This document shows, piece after piece, positions 1 through 8,354 of a DNA stretch of 27,568 nucleotides. The position numbers and the translations under genes were made by a program. Under the pieces are notes generated by a model, which had not been told where the DNA came from, did no database searches, and worked only from the letters and a program-made list of their open reading frames with translations. Numbering within the stretch: the stretch's first letter is position 1; each line of letters begins with the position of its first letter. Source of the stretch: an uncultured Oscillospiraceae bacterium (GTDB taxonomy: Bacteria > Bacillota > Clostridia > Oscillospirales > Oscillospiraceae); the NCBI GenBank assembly GCA_934591725.1, contig CAKTPR010000020.1:1-27568 (forward strand), written 5' to 3'.

Positions 1-1460
1 AGCTCCTGCTGCCAGTTCCATTCGATGAACTGCCCGAACTCGCCGCCCATGAAGCACAGCTTCTTTCCGGGGTGGGCAAACTGGAAGCCGTAGAGCGCGC
101 GCAGTGACGCAAACTTCTGGTCGTAGTCGCCGTACATTTTGTCGAGCATCGAGCGCTTGCCGTGTACTACCTCGTCGTGCGAGTACGCCAGCACATAGTT
201 TTCCGAGAAGGCGTACATCATCGAGAAGGTCAGCCTGTCATGGTTGTGGCTGCGGAAGTAGGGGTCGAGCTGCATGTAATCGAGCGTGTCGTGCATGAAG
301 CCCATGTCCCACTTGAAGCAGAAGCCGAGTCCGCCCGCGTCGGGTGGCGCGGTGATGAGCGGGAAGGCCGTCGATTCCTCCGCGACGGTTATCGCCCCGG
401 GGTACTCCGTGAGCACCGTCGAGTTCAGCTTGCGCAGGAACTCCACCGCGTCGAGGTTTATGTTGCCGCCTTCCTTATTCGGGGTGTACTCCCCGTCGCG
501 CCGGCCGTAGTTGAGGTAGAGCATCGAGCTTACCGCGTCGACGCGGATGCCGTCGATGTGGTACTCCTCAAAGAACAGGCACGCCGAGGATATGAGGAAG
601 CTCTGCACCTGGTTGGACGCGTAGTCAAAGATCATCGTGCCCCATTCGGGATGCTCCGCCATGCGCGCCTCCTTGCACTCAAAGAGGGGCGTACCGTCAA
701 AGCGGCGAAGGCCGTGCTCGTCCTTCGGGAAGTGCGCCGGGACCCAGTCCATTATCACCGCAAGCCCCGCCTCGTGCAGCCGGTCGACGAAGTATCTGAA
801 ATCGTCGGGATCGCCGTAGCGCGAGGTCGGCGCGTAGTAGCCCGTGACCTGATAGCCCCATGACGCGTCAAAGGGGTACTCCGTTACCGGCATGATCTCA
901 ATGTGCGTATAGCCCATATCGGTGCAGTAGTCCGCCAGCGCGTCGGCAAGCTCCCTGTAAAGCGGCCGCTCTCCCGGCATATTCCGCCATGAGCCGAGGT
1001 GCAGCTCATAGATGCTCATCGGCTGGGTCATAAAGTCCCGCTTTGCACGGCGCTGCATGTACTCCCCGTCGCACCAGCGGAAGTCCCCGCCGTTCCAGAC
1101 GATCGACGCCGTCTCGCTCCCGGTCTGCGAATAGGCCGCAAAGGGGTCGGACTTGAATATCTGCTGTCCGTCCGCGCCGGTGACGCAGTATTTATAGAGT
1201 GCGCCGTTCTCGATGCCCTCGGCAAAGCATACCCACACTCCGCCCTCGATCTTCTCCATCGGCATCGCGTCCCTGTCCCAGCTGTTGAAGCTGCCGACGA
1301 GCGAGACGCTCTGCGCGTTCGGTGCCCAGACGATGAAGCGGTGCGCTTTAAGCTCCGGTATATAGCGGCAGCCGAAGCAGAGCCATGCCTTTTTTGCGTT
1401 TCCGGTGTTGAACAGGTATATATCCTCCTGCGGGATGTGGCGCAGATACGCTGATTCCAT
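1..1460 (-). CDS. glgB: 1,4-alpha-glucan branching enzyme GlgB, 3' end cut off by the window
   Basis: Makes alpha-1,6 branches in glycogen by cutting an alpha-1,4 chain and re-attaching it; a cytoplasmic GH13 enzyme. 486 codons are visible from the ATG at 1460, preceded by AGGAGAGG. An N-terminal CBM48-type beta-sandwich (about residues 38-110, with FIVWAPNAQSVSLVGSFNSW) leads into the catalytic barrel. The GH13 catalytic residues are present: nucleophile D308 in DGIRVDAV, acid/base E361 in TVAEES, and D429 in YSHDEVVHGK. The family usually runs to about 630-730 residues, so the C-terminal beta domain lies outside the window. No other glycogen gene is in view, and the gene has its own promoter. 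The product call is secure from motifs and length. Confidence 0.96.
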   Translation of the reverse strand, partial: MESAYLRHIPQEDIYLFNTGNAKKAWLCFGCRYIPELKAHRFIVWAPNAQSVSLVGSFNSWDRDAMPMEKIEGGVWVCFAEGIENGALYKYCVTGADGQQIFKSDPFAAYSQTGSETASIVWNGGDFRWCDGEYMQRRAKRDFMTQPMSIYELHLGSWRNMPGERPLYRELADALADYCTDMGYTHIEIMPVTEYPFDASWGYQVTGYYAPTSRYGDPDDFRYFVDRLHEAGLAVIMDWVPAHFPKDEHGLRRFDGTPLFECKEARMAEHPEWGTMIFDYASNQVQSFLISSACLFFEEYHIDGIRVDAVSSMLYLNYGRRDGEYTPNKEGGNINLDAVEFLRKLNSTVLTEYPGAITVAEESTAFPLITAPPDAGGLGFCFKWDMGFMHDTLDYMQLDPYFRSHNHDRLTFSMMYAFSENYVLAYSHDEVVHGKRSMLDKMYGDYDQKFASLRALYGFQFAHPGKKLCFMGGEFGQFIEWNWQQE

Positions 1461-1517
1461 ATATCTTTTCCTCTCCTGTATATCTGTATCGGGTACTGTG
1501 CGTATTTATCTACATAT

Positions 1518-1546
1518 ATTATACATTCAAGCTATCACATTTGCAA
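1518..1546 (-). promoter_or_regulatory. Sigma-A type promoter for glgB
   Basis: Read on the minus strand, TTGCAA (1546-1541) and TATAAT (1523-1518) are separated by exactly 17 bases. The -10 box lies about 57 bases upstream of the glgB start codon. The fit to the housekeeping consensus is good; use in the cell is inferred. Confidence 0.7.
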
Positions 1547-1655
1547 TGCCGCGTTTTACAAAGATAGTCACTTTAGCCGAATTGTATGTATACCTCCCAT
1601 TCTCCCCGCCATTCTTAAACTATATGCAGCACTTGGCAGTTTTAGAACCCATTTT

Positions 1656-1694
1656 GCAAAATCAGCGCCGTACCGGTCATGGTACAGCGCTGAT
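1656..1694 (-). terminator. Intrinsic terminator downstream of glpK
   Basis: A 14-base stem (1681-1694 with 1661-1674, one mismatch) and a six-base loop begin five bases after the glpK stop. On the minus strand the stem ends in a short T run (GATTTTGC), so the U tract is modest. It separates glpK from the promoter of glgB. Confidence 0.65.
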
Positions 1695-1698
1695 GATT

Positions 1699-3195
1699 TT
1701 ATTCTTCTCTTGCCCAATCGAATGAGCGGCCGACGGCCTTGTTCCAGCCTGCGATCTTCTTGTCGCGCTCGACAGGCGTGATCTCCGGGCCGAACACCTT
1801 GTCTATCGCCCAGTTGTTGATAACGTCCGCCTTGCTCTTCCAATAGCCGACGGCAAGCCCCGCGAGGTATGCCGCGCCCATCGCCGTCGTCTCCACGCAG
1901 ACCGGGCGGTTGACCGGGGCCTGGATGATGTCCGCCTGCATCTGCATCAGCAGGTTGTTGGCCGAAGCTCCGCCGTCCACCTTGAGCGCGCCGAGCTTTA
2001 TCCCGGAGTCGGCCTCCATCGCCTTGAGCACATCATAGGTCTGATACGCCAGCGATTCGAGCGTCGCGCGGATGATGTGGTACTTGTTCACGCCGCGCGT
2101 GAGTCCCACTATCGCGCCGCGCGCGTAAGCGTCCCAATGCGGCGCGCCAAGCCCCGTGAACGCCGGGACAACATAGCAGCCGTTCGTATCGGGCACCTTC
2201 CGTGCGAAGTATTCCGAGTCCGCCGCGGAGTCGACTATCCGCAGCTCATCGCGCAGCCACTGTATCGCGGAGCCCGCGACGAATATCGAGCCCTCCAGCG
2301 CGTACTCGACCTTTCCGTCAAGTCCCCACGCGATGGTCGTCACAAGTCCGTTCTTTGAAAACACCGGCTTGTCGCCCGTGTTCATCAGCATGAAGCAGCC
2401 CGTGCCGTAGGTATTCTTCGCTTCGCCCGGTGTAAAGCAGGTCTGCCCGAAGAGCGCCGCCTGCTGGTCGCCCGCCGCGCCGCCGATGGGGATGACCCCG
2501 CCGAAAAGGTCGGGCGTCGTCTCGCCGTAGACGCAGCTTGAGGGCTTCACCTCCGGCAGCATGCACCGGGGTATGCCGAGCTCCGCCATGATCTCCTCGT
2601 CCCATTCGAGCTTTACTATATTATAAAGCATCGTGCGTGACGCGTTGGAGTAATCCGTCACGTGTACCTTGCCGCCCGTCAGCTTCCAGATGAGCCAGGT
2701 CTCCACCGTGCCGAACAGCAGTTCTCCGCGCTCGGCCTTCTCACGCGCACCGTGGACGTTTTCGAGCATCCAGCGTATCTTCGTCCCGGAGAAGTACGGA
2801 TCGATGACAAGCCCGGTCTTTGCGCGGTAGATATCCGTCAGTCCCTTGGCTCTGAGGCTGTCGCAGTATTCCGCCGTGCGTCTGTCCTGCCAGACTATCG
2901 CGTTATGTATCGGCTCGCCCGTCGCCTTGTCCCAGACGATGGTCGTCTCGCGCTGGTTCGTTATGCCTATCGCCGCAATGTCCTCCGCCGTCGCGCCGAT
3001 CTTCGCCAGCGCCTCGGCGGCAACGGTGTACTGCGTCAGCCATATCTCGTTTGCGTCATGCTCCACCCAGCCCGGCTGTGGGAAAAACTGCGTGAATTCT
3101 TTCTGTGATACGCTGCATATCTCGCCGTGCTCGTTGAAAAGGATGCAGCGGTTCGAGGTCGTGCCCGCGTCCAGCGCCATTATGTATTTTGCCAT
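1699..3195 (-). CDS. glpK: Glycerol kinase
   Basis: Phosphorylates glycerol with ATP to sn-glycerol 3-phosphate in the cytoplasm; an FGGY-family kinase with the actin-like fold. The protein is 498 residues, close to the usual 500. It opens with MALDAGTTSNRCILF (phosphate-1 loop) and carries the glycerol-site segment TNQRETTIVWD and the C-terminal FGGY signature around KVDGGASANNLLMQMQAD. An in-frame ATG six codons upstream (3213) is less likely to be used because the Shine-Dalgarno AGGAG lies between the two and fits MAKYIM. No glpF or glpD is adjacent. The OPA-type transporter gene at 4207 across the divergent promoter is the only related neighbour. Confidence 0.97.
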   Translation of the reverse strand: MAKYIMALDAGTTSNRCILFNEHGEICSVSQKEFTQFFPQPGWVEHDANEIWLTQYTVAAEALAKIGATAEDIAAIGITNQRETTIVWDKATGEPIHNAIVWQDRRTAEYCDSLRAKGLTDIYRAKTGLVIDPYFSGTKIRWMLENVHGAREKAERGELLFGTVETWLIWKLTGGKVHVTDYSNASRTMLYNIVKLEWDEEIMAELGIPRCMLPEVKPSSCVYGETTPDLFGGVIPIGGAAGDQQAALFGQTCFTPGEAKNTYGTGCFMLMNTGDKPVFSKNGLVTTIAWGLDGKVEYALEGSIFVAGSAIQWLRDELRIVDSAADSEYFARKVPDTNGCYVVPAFTGLGAPHWDAYARGAIVGLTRGVNKYHIIRATLESLAYQTYDVLKAMEADSGIKLGALKVDGGASANNLLMQMQADIIQAPVNRPVCVETTAMGAAYLAGLAVGYWKSKADVINNWAIDKVFGPEITPVERDKKIAGWNKAVGRSFDWAREE

Positions 3196-3255
3196 ACAGT
3201 GCTCTCCTGACATTTTAATTTATTCCGTGTCCCCTGTAAGGGGAGCTTTTTAATT

Positions 3256-3284
3256 ATAATATCACAAATCCCCCGGTATGGCAA
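3256..3284 (-). promoter_or_regulatory. Promoter for glpK
   Basis: On the minus strand TTGCCA (3284-3279), a 17-base spacer and TATTAT (3261-3256). Transcription would begin near 3248, just before a short perfect hairpin (TCCCCT, GTA, AGGGGA, 3230-3244) in the leader. Confidence 0.55.
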
Positions 3285-3323
3285 TCAAGCGTTTTATCAG
3301 TTTTGCTCAGTATTCATACCTGC

Positions 3324-3352
3324 TTGATACCGGCGGCACATCGTGATAAAAT
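3324..3352 (+). promoter_or_regulatory. Promoter for the mscS-type gene and MFS gene
   Basis: TTGATA (3324-3329), 17-base spacer, TAAAAT (3347-3352), ending 28 bases before the start codon. It diverges from the glpK promoter; the two -35 boxes are about 40 bases apart. Confidence 0.65.
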
Positions 3353-3380
3353 AGTTCTACGTATTTTTCGGAGGTTCAGT

Positions 3381-4196
3381 ATGGAAAGCATTTCAAAAGT
3401 ATTGGCTATGTCCTTCGGCGGCTACAGTCTTGAGCATATCCTCTCCGCGGTCATCACGCTGCTCTTGTGTCTGCTCGCGGTGCGCCTTATCATGCGCGCG
3501 GTCGAAAAGCTCATGGGCCGCATTAAGCAGCCGAACGAGCGCCTGAGCAGGATAACCGTAAACTTTATAAAGGCGCTGCTCTATCTGCTCACCGTTATCA
3601 TCACCGCCGGTGCGCTTGGGCTGAACACCTCGTCCATCACAGCCATCGCCTCGGTGCTCACTTTGGGTCTGACCCTCGCCACGCAGGATATAATGAGCAA
3701 CGTCGCCGGCGGGCTCGTCATTCTCTCGACCCACCCCTTTTCCATCGGCGATGTTATAGAGTCAGACGGCACTGTCGGTACCGTCCGGGATATCTCCCTC
3801 AACCACACTCGCATTGAAACTGCCGACGGGCAGATCATCCTCCTGCCGAACCGCAGTCTCTCCGGCTCCAAGATCATAAATTATACCACGCTTGGCCGGC
3901 GCCGCATCGTCCTGACTATCGGCGCATCGTATGATGCCCCCACCGAAACCGTAAAATCTGCGTGTTTGGATGCCGTATCCTCCACCGGCGGCATATTGGG
4001 CGGGCCTGCGCCGGATGTTCTCCTCACCGCCTATGGTGACAGCGCCATTGAGTACACCGTCCGCTGCTGGGCGTCCGCCGCCGATTACTGGGACGCGCGC
4101 AATAGTCTCAACGAAGCTCTGCGCGAGAGTTTCGCAAAGTACGGCGTTGAGATACCATATAATCATCTGAACGTCCATATCCTCGACAGGGCTTGA
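3381..4196 (+). CDS. mscS: Small-conductance mechanosensitive channel, MscS family
   Basis: A membrane tension-gated channel that releases osmolytes on hypo-osmotic shock. The protein has 271 residues (E. coli MscS has 286). There are three N-terminal hydrophobic segments (about 16-40, 60-80 and 85-115). The third runs into the pore-lining, Gly/Ala-rich helix (LGLTLATQDIMSNVAGGLVI), followed by the beta-domain hallmark PFSIGDVIESDGTVGTVRDI and LLPNRSLSGSKIINYT. The start is placed at the ATG with GGAGG seven bases upstream; the frame is open further upstream, but that part lies in the promoter. An OPA-type transporter follows after ten bases, so they are probably co-transcribed. Confidence 0.93.
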   Translation: MESISKVLAMSFGGYSLEHILSAVITLLLCLLAVRLIMRAVEKLMGRIKQPNERLSRITVNFIKALLYLLTVIITAGALGLNTSSITAIASVLTLGLTLATQDIMSNVAGGLVILSTHPFSIGDVIESDGTVGTVRDISLNHTRIETADGQIILLPNRSLSGSKIINYTTLGRRRIVLTIGASYDAPTETVKSACLDAVSSTGGILGGPAPDVLLTAYGDSAIEYTVRCWASAADYWDARNSLNEALRESFAKYGVEIPYNHLNVHILDRA

Positions 4197-4206
4197 GTAC
4201 CGGGAT

Positions 4207-5418
4207 ATGAGAGAGAAATTTTCACCACTCCAGCGCTCGACGCTGCTGCTGTGCTTCTTTGCCTACGCCGCGGCCTATACTGGACGCCTGAACCTCTCCG
4301 CAGCGCTCCCCGGTCTGCGCGGCGGCATCGCCATGTCGGACGCTCAGGCGGGGCTGTTCCAAACTGTGTTCGCACTTGTCTATGCCGCAGGGCAGATCGT
4401 CAACGGCTCTCTTGTCGATAAGATAAACGTCCGCCGCAGCATCGCTGTCGGGCTTATCGTCTCGGCCGCGTGCAACGCGCTTTTCGGTCTGACAGCCTCC
4501 TTCCCCGTATTGCTCATTCTCTGGGGGCTGAACGGTGCGGCGCAGTCCATGCTCTGGACGCCTATCGTAAAGCTCGTCGCCGACCGCTTCAGCGGTCATG
4601 CGCGTGACCGCGCGTCCTTTGTTCTCTCCATCACTGTCATCTTCGGTCACTTTATCGCGTGGGCAATCTCCGGTACGCTCGCCTCGGTTCTGAGCTGGCG
4701 GTACTCCTTCCTTATCCCTGCCTTTATAATGACCGCTGCCGGTGCTTTCGTCTTTGCCGCCCTGCGCCGTGAGCCTGCCCACAGTGACGGCAGCCAAGCG
4801 GTCCCCGCTCCCGCCGCGTCTATGCCGCTCGGGACGCTCATAAGCCGCACGGGTCTTGCGGCGCTGCTGCTCTGCTGCGTCTGCAACGGCTTTGTGCGCG
4901 ACGGCGTTGTCACATGGGCCCCGACCGTTCTCAGCTCCGGGAGCCGCGGCATGTCTCTCAGCTCCACGCTCCTTTCGCTCATCATTCCGCCGCTGAATAT
5001 CCTCGGCATAGTGCTCGTTCGCCGGTGCTACCGTCTGCTCCGCGGCAATGCGCGCGGAGCGGTCGGAGTGCTCCTGCTCGTCAGTGCGCTCATGGCCTGC
5101 CTGCTCCGGTTCACCTCCGCGCCCGCCGCGTGTGCGCTGCTGCTCGGACTATGCTGCGCCTCGTGCTATGGCATTAACCCCATGATAAACACGCTCATCC
5201 CCATGGAGTATGAGCGCGCCGGGCGCGTCGGCCTTGTCGCGGGCTTGGTCGACTGCTTCATCTATCTCGGCTCTGCGCTTGCCGGTACAGCCGCCGGTGC
5301 GCTGAGCGACAGTTATGGCTGGGGCGCGGTATACACCGTGTGGGCGCTTGTCTCCGCCCTCGGCTCAGCGCTCGCCTTCGTCTCCATCCGCGGCGGAAAA
5401 CGTATGTACGAAATCTAA
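4207..5418 (+). CDS. MFS transporter, organophosphate:phosphate antiporter (OPA)-like
   Basis: A 403-residue membrane carrier with about 12 predicted helices in two halves. The N-terminal YTGRLNLSAALPGL segment, the loop-2 motif GSLVDKINVRRSIAVGL and WGLNGAAQSMLWTPIVKLVADRFS resemble the GlpT/UhpT branch of the superfamily, where LNGWFQGxGWPP occupies the same place. That branch exchanges organic phosphates (glycerol 3-phosphate, hexose phosphates) for phosphate. Glycerol kinase lying 1 kb away makes a glycerophosphate-type substrate attractive, but the substrate is not shown by the sequence. The gene begins ten bases after the channel gene with only a weak ribosome site (ACCGGGA), so translation may depend on the upstream gene. 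Confidence 0.85.
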   Translation: MREKFSPLQRSTLLLCFFAYAAAYTGRLNLSAALPGLRGGIAMSDAQAGLFQTVFALVYAAGQIVNGSLVDKINVRRSIAVGLIVSAACNALFGLTASFPVLLILWGLNGAAQSMLWTPIVKLVADRFSGHARDRASFVLSITVIFGHFIAWAISGTLASVLSWRYSFLIPAFIMTAAGAFVFAALRREPAHSDGSQAVPAPAASMPLGTLISRTGLAALLLCCVCNGFVRDGVVTWAPTVLSSGSRGMSLSSTLLSLIIPPLNILGIVLVRRCYRLLRGNARGAVGVLLLVSALMACLLRFTSAPAACALLLGLCCASCYGINPMINTLIPMEYERAGRVGLVAGLVDCFIYLGSALAGTAAGALSDSYGWGAVYTVWALVSALGSALAFVSIRGGKRMYEI

Positions 5419-5536
5419 TCCGAACCACCAAAAAAGGTTGTAAACTAAAAGTTTGGGTACAGTTCACAGAACGATACTGCCTGTTTTTTACTTTTTCTTA
5501 CAAAAAATATGCGGTCTCAAGCGGTCATTTTATTAT

Positions 5537-5588
5537 GCAGCAAAGGCGTGGGCACCACGCCGCCCACGCCTTTGCTGCTATTTTTTTG
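5537..5588 (+). terminator. Strong intrinsic terminator after the MFS gene
   Basis: A perfect 17-bp stem (5537-5553 with 5562-5578), eight-base loop and a run of seven T. It is about 120 bases after the stop codon; the sequence between is AT-rich and holds nothing recognisable. Confidence 0.9.
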
Positions 5589-5621
5589 TTTTGCTCTGCC
5601 CCAACTATTGACTTAGAGCCT

Positions 5622-5664
5622 AAAAGTAACGTGAAGTCTGCTGTGCGGACTTCACGTTACTTTT
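5622..5664 (-). terminator. Terminator of the rnj-ArsC-like run
   Basis: A perfect 17-bp inverted repeat (5622-5638 with 5648-5664, loop 9). Read on the minus strand it ends in TTTTA. The distal base of the stem is the last base of the ArsC-like gene's TAA codon, so the terminator starts inside the gene. The flanking A/T runs could also let it act on plus-strand readthrough. Confidence 0.85.
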
Positions 5665-5996
5665 TATTCCCATGTTTTCCAGACGTCCGGGCAGTAGCCC
5701 ACGGTGGCCTGCTTCCCGTTTCTGACGATAGGAGTCTTTATGAGGTATGGCACTTCATAGAGCTTATCGAGCTTTGCCTCCGCTGAGGAGAGATACTGGA
5801 AAAGCGGATAATCCTGATCGGCGGGGTCGGCCATTGCGTCCAGCCCCACGGCATTTTTGACGGAGTTCAGCTCTCCCATGCTCATACCGTATTTCAGGAT
5901 ATCTACGAACTGGTACTTTATCCTGCGCTCCTTGAAATAACGCTCGGCCTTTTTCGTGTCAAAGCACTTGGCCTTGCCGAATATCTGAATGTTCAC
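5664..5996 (-). CDS. ArsC/Spx-like thioredoxin-fold protein
   Basis: A 110-residue protein of the ArsC/Spx/YffB family. The N-terminal strand and Cys loop read MNIQIFGKAKCFDTKKAERYF, with a single Cys at the usual active position (C11). The C-terminal part LIKTPIVRNGKQATVGY matches the cis-Pro strand of the family (Thr-Pro before Ile-Val). There is no CXXC pair, and the only other Cys is near the end (GYCPDVW), so arsenate reductase chemistry or a Spx role cannot be assigned. The start is a GTG with GAGG placed in the last codons of rnj; six bases separate the genes, so the two are almost certainly co-transcribed and possibly co-translated. Confidence 0.8.
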   Translation of the reverse strand: MNIQIFGKAKCFDTKKAERYFKERRIKYQFVDILKYGMSMGELNSVKNAVGLDAMADPADQDYPLFQYLSSAEAKLDKLYEVPYLIKTPIVRNGKQATVGYCPDVWKTWE

Positions 5997-6002
5997 CGCG
6001 GC

Positions 6003-7661
6003 TTATACCTCGGCGATGACCGGCAGGATCATGGGGCTGCGGCGGGTGGTCTTATAAAGATACCCGGTTATATTGCTCTTGACCTTGCCCTTGATTCCCG
6101 TCCAATCGGTGATATGCTGGTTCTCACAGGCTTCGACTGACTCTATCGCAACGCGCTTGAGTTCCTCCATCATGCCCTCCGCTTCCTTTACATATATAAA
6201 GCCGCGGGTCACGATCTTCGGCTCTGAGACGAGGGTGTGCGTCTCGGTAGAATACGGGAGGACTATCACGACCATGCCGTCCTCGGCGAGCCTGTGGCGG
6301 TCACGCAGCACGACGCTGCCGACCTCGCCCACGCCGCTGCCGTCAACAAGGATCGCACCGGCCTGGACGGTCTCTTCGCACTTGATGCTCTTCTTCGTTA
6401 TCTCGATGACCTTGCCGTTTTCGGCGACGACAATGTTCTTCAGCGCAACGCCCATGAGCTTTCCGAGCTCCGCGTGCTTGACAAGCATCCTGTGCTCGCC
6501 GTGGACAGGGATGAAGAACTTCGGCTTTGTGAGCGCGAGCATCATCTTCTGCTCCTCCTGGCAGGCGTGGCCGGAGACGTGCAGATCGGTGTGCCGGTCG
6601 TATATGACCTCCGCGCCCTTGTGGAACAGCTCATCGATAACACGGCTGATCATGTTCTCGTTGCCGGGGATAGCGGAGGCAGAGATGATGACACGGTCGC
6701 CCGCGTCGACATTTATCTGCTTATGCTCGGAAAAAGCCATGCGGTAGAGCGCGGACATCGTCTCGCCCTGACTGCCGGTGGATATGATAACGGTCTGATT
6801 GCGCGGCAGCTTGTTTATCTTGTCGATATCCACCATGACGTTCTCCGGGATATCCATATATCCGAGAACGGAAGCGACGTGCAGGACGTTCTCCATGCTG
6901 CGCCCGGTTATGCCGACCTTGCGGTTATACTTCGCAGCGACGTTTATGATCTGTTGCAGGCGGTGAACGTTCGAGGCAAAGGTCGTGATGATTATGCGCT
7001 TGTCGCAGCCCATGAAGAGCTTGTCAAAGCTCTCGCCGACCTTGCGCTCAGACGCGGAATGACCCGGCTGCTCAACATTCGTCGAATCGCTCAGCAGCGC
7101 GAGCACGCCCTCGTTGCCGAGCTGGCCAAGGCGGGCGATGTCTATCATGCTGCCGGCAATGGGCGTGACGTCTATCTTGAAGTCACCGGTGTGGATGACC
7201 GTACCGATAGGCGTCGTGATAGCCAGCGCGACCGAATCTGGAATACTGTGGTTCACGTGGATGAACTCAACAGTAAAGCAGCCGAGACGGAAGACGGAGC
7301 CGTCCTTCTTGGTAAAAATCTGGGTGTTATAGAGCTGATCGTGCTCTTCAAGCTTCAGCTCGACCAGCGCCGCCGTGAGGGGCGTGGTATATATGGGAAT
7401 GTCCAGATCGCGCAGCAGGTAGGACACGCCGCCGATATGATCCTCGTGGCCGTGCGTGAGGATCAGCCCGCGTATCTTCTCGGCGTTGGCTTTAAGGTAG
7501 GTGATATCCGGCAGGACGATATCGATACCGTACATATCCTCATCCGGGAAGCCCATGCCTGCGTCAACAATGATTATATCGCTGCCGCATTCATAGGCCG
7601 TCATATTCTTGCCTATTTCGCCCAGACCGCCGAGCGGGATTATTTTCAGTTTTGAAATCAT
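6003..7661 (-). CDS. rnj: Ribonuclease J
   Basis: A metallo-beta-lactamase/beta-CASP RNase that acts as endonuclease and 5'-to-3' exonuclease in mRNA decay and rRNA maturation. The 552 residues match the family length (about 555). Metal ligands are visible: H70, H72, D74 and H75 in LTHGHEDHIGG, then HVNHSIPDS and VIHTGDFKID. The beta-CASP segment (RIIITTFASNVHRLQQII), the ISTGSQGE loop and the PVHGEHRM histidine motif follow in order. The start is fixed by TTGGAGATAAT immediately upstream. An 83-base gap to recR contains a TATAAT (7723-7718), so a local promoter is possible, though no good -35 partner is visible. Whether it is J1 or J2 cannot be told from the sequence alone. Confidence 0.96.
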   Translation of the reverse strand: MISKLKIIPLGGLGEIGKNMTAYECGSDIIIVDAGMGFPDEDMYGIDIVLPDITYLKANAEKIRGLILTHGHEDHIGGVSYLLRDLDIPIYTTPLTAALVELKLEEHDQLYNTQIFTKKDGSVFRLGCFTVEFIHVNHSIPDSVALAITTPIGTVIHTGDFKIDVTPIAGSMIDIARLGQLGNEGVLALLSDSTNVEQPGHSASERKVGESFDKLFMGCDKRIIITTFASNVHRLQQIINVAAKYNRKVGITGRSMENVLHVASVLGYMDIPENVMVDIDKINKLPRNQTVIISTGSQGETMSALYRMAFSEHKQINVDAGDRVIISASAIPGNENMISRVIDELFHKGAEVIYDRHTDLHVSGHACQEEQKMMLALTKPKFFIPVHGEHRMLVKHAELGKLMGVALKNIVVAENGKVIEITKKSIKCEETVQAGAILVDGSGVGEVGSVVLRDRHRLAEDGMVVIVLPYSTETHTLVSEPKIVTRGFIYVKEAEGMMEELKRVAIESVEACENQHITDWTGIKGKVKSNITGYLYKTTRRSPMILPVIAEV

Positions 7662-7744
7662 ATTATCTCCAATCTATCAAATAAAATCGTATGTACTCCG
7701 ATTATTGGTGCTCTAAAATTATAACCTGTGCTGGGAATAAATAA

Positions 7745-8344
7745 TCACATCTCCGTGCGCCCTTCGATAGCGCGGTTGAGCGTCGCATCATCCGCAAACT
7801 CAAGGTTCGAGCCGACAGGGATACCGTAGGCAAGCCGCGTCACCTTGACGTTAAAGGGCTTGAGCAGGCGCGAGAGATACATTGCCGTCGCCTCGCCCTC
7901 GGTGTCCGGGTTCGTCGCCATAATGACCTCCTGAATATCATTCTCCGCCACCCTGACCAGAAGCTCCTTGATCCTTATATCGTCGGGGCCGACATGACTC
8001 ATCGGGGAAAGAACGCCGTGCAGGACATGATACGTGCCGTTATACTCCCGCCCGCGCTCAATGCTGAGCACATCGCGCGGCTCGGACACCACGCACACGG
8101 TGCTCTTATCGCGCGTGTCGCTTGCGCATATCTGGCATATCTCCCCTTCGGTGAGGTTCTGGCACACCTTGCAGCAGTGGACGCTCTTCTTTGCAGAAAT
8201 GATAGCGTCCGCAAAGGACTGCGCTTCTGCATCCGGCAGGCTGAGGACATGGAAAGCGAGACGCTGCGCGCTCTTTCTGCCGATACCGGGCAGGGACGCA
8301 AATTTATCTACAAGGTTTTCAAGTGAAGCGGGAAAAAAGGACAT
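7745..8344 (-). CDS. recR: Recombination mediator RecR
   Basis: Part of the RecFOR pathway that loads RecA at single-strand gaps; it forms a DNA-clamp ring. 199 residues, typical length. An N-terminal helix-hairpin-helix region (LPGIGRKSAQRLAFHVL, about 18-34) is followed by a four-Cys zinc finger (C58, C61, C70, C73), then a Toprim domain beginning VCVVSEPRDVLSIE and the C-terminal EGEATAMYL and RLAYGIPVGSNLEFADD segment. The gene starts ten bases after rpe, and its Shine-Dalgarno GAGGAG overlaps the rpe stop region, so it belongs to the rpe transcript. Confidence 0.97.
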   Translation of the reverse strand: MSFFPASLENLVDKFASLPGIGRKSAQRLAFHVLSLPDAEAQSFADAIISAKKSVHCCKVCQNLTEGEICQICASDTRDKSTVCVVSEPRDVLSIERGREYNGTYHVLHGVLSPMSHVGPDDIRIKELLVRVAENDIQEVIMATNPDTEGEATAMYLSRLLKPFNVKVTRLAYGIPVGSNLEFADDATLNRAIEGRTEM

Positions 8345-8354
8345 GGCTTGCTCC

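Noticed and set aside
3196..3213. Upstream ATG that would lengthen glycerol kinase by six residues
   Set aside because: The Shine-Dalgarno AGGAG lies after it and is placed for the MAKYIM start.
3230..3244. TCCCCT-GTA-AGGGGA hairpin followed by CTTTTT on the plus strand
   Set aside because: Only six pairs and a three-base loop, and no plus-strand gene lies upstream to be terminated. It may be a glpK leader hairpin, but evidence is thin.
6237..7655. A 472-codon open frame opposite RNase J
   Set aside because: Same mirror effect of high-G+C codon usage; no domain, and the minus-strand protein is a clear RNase J.
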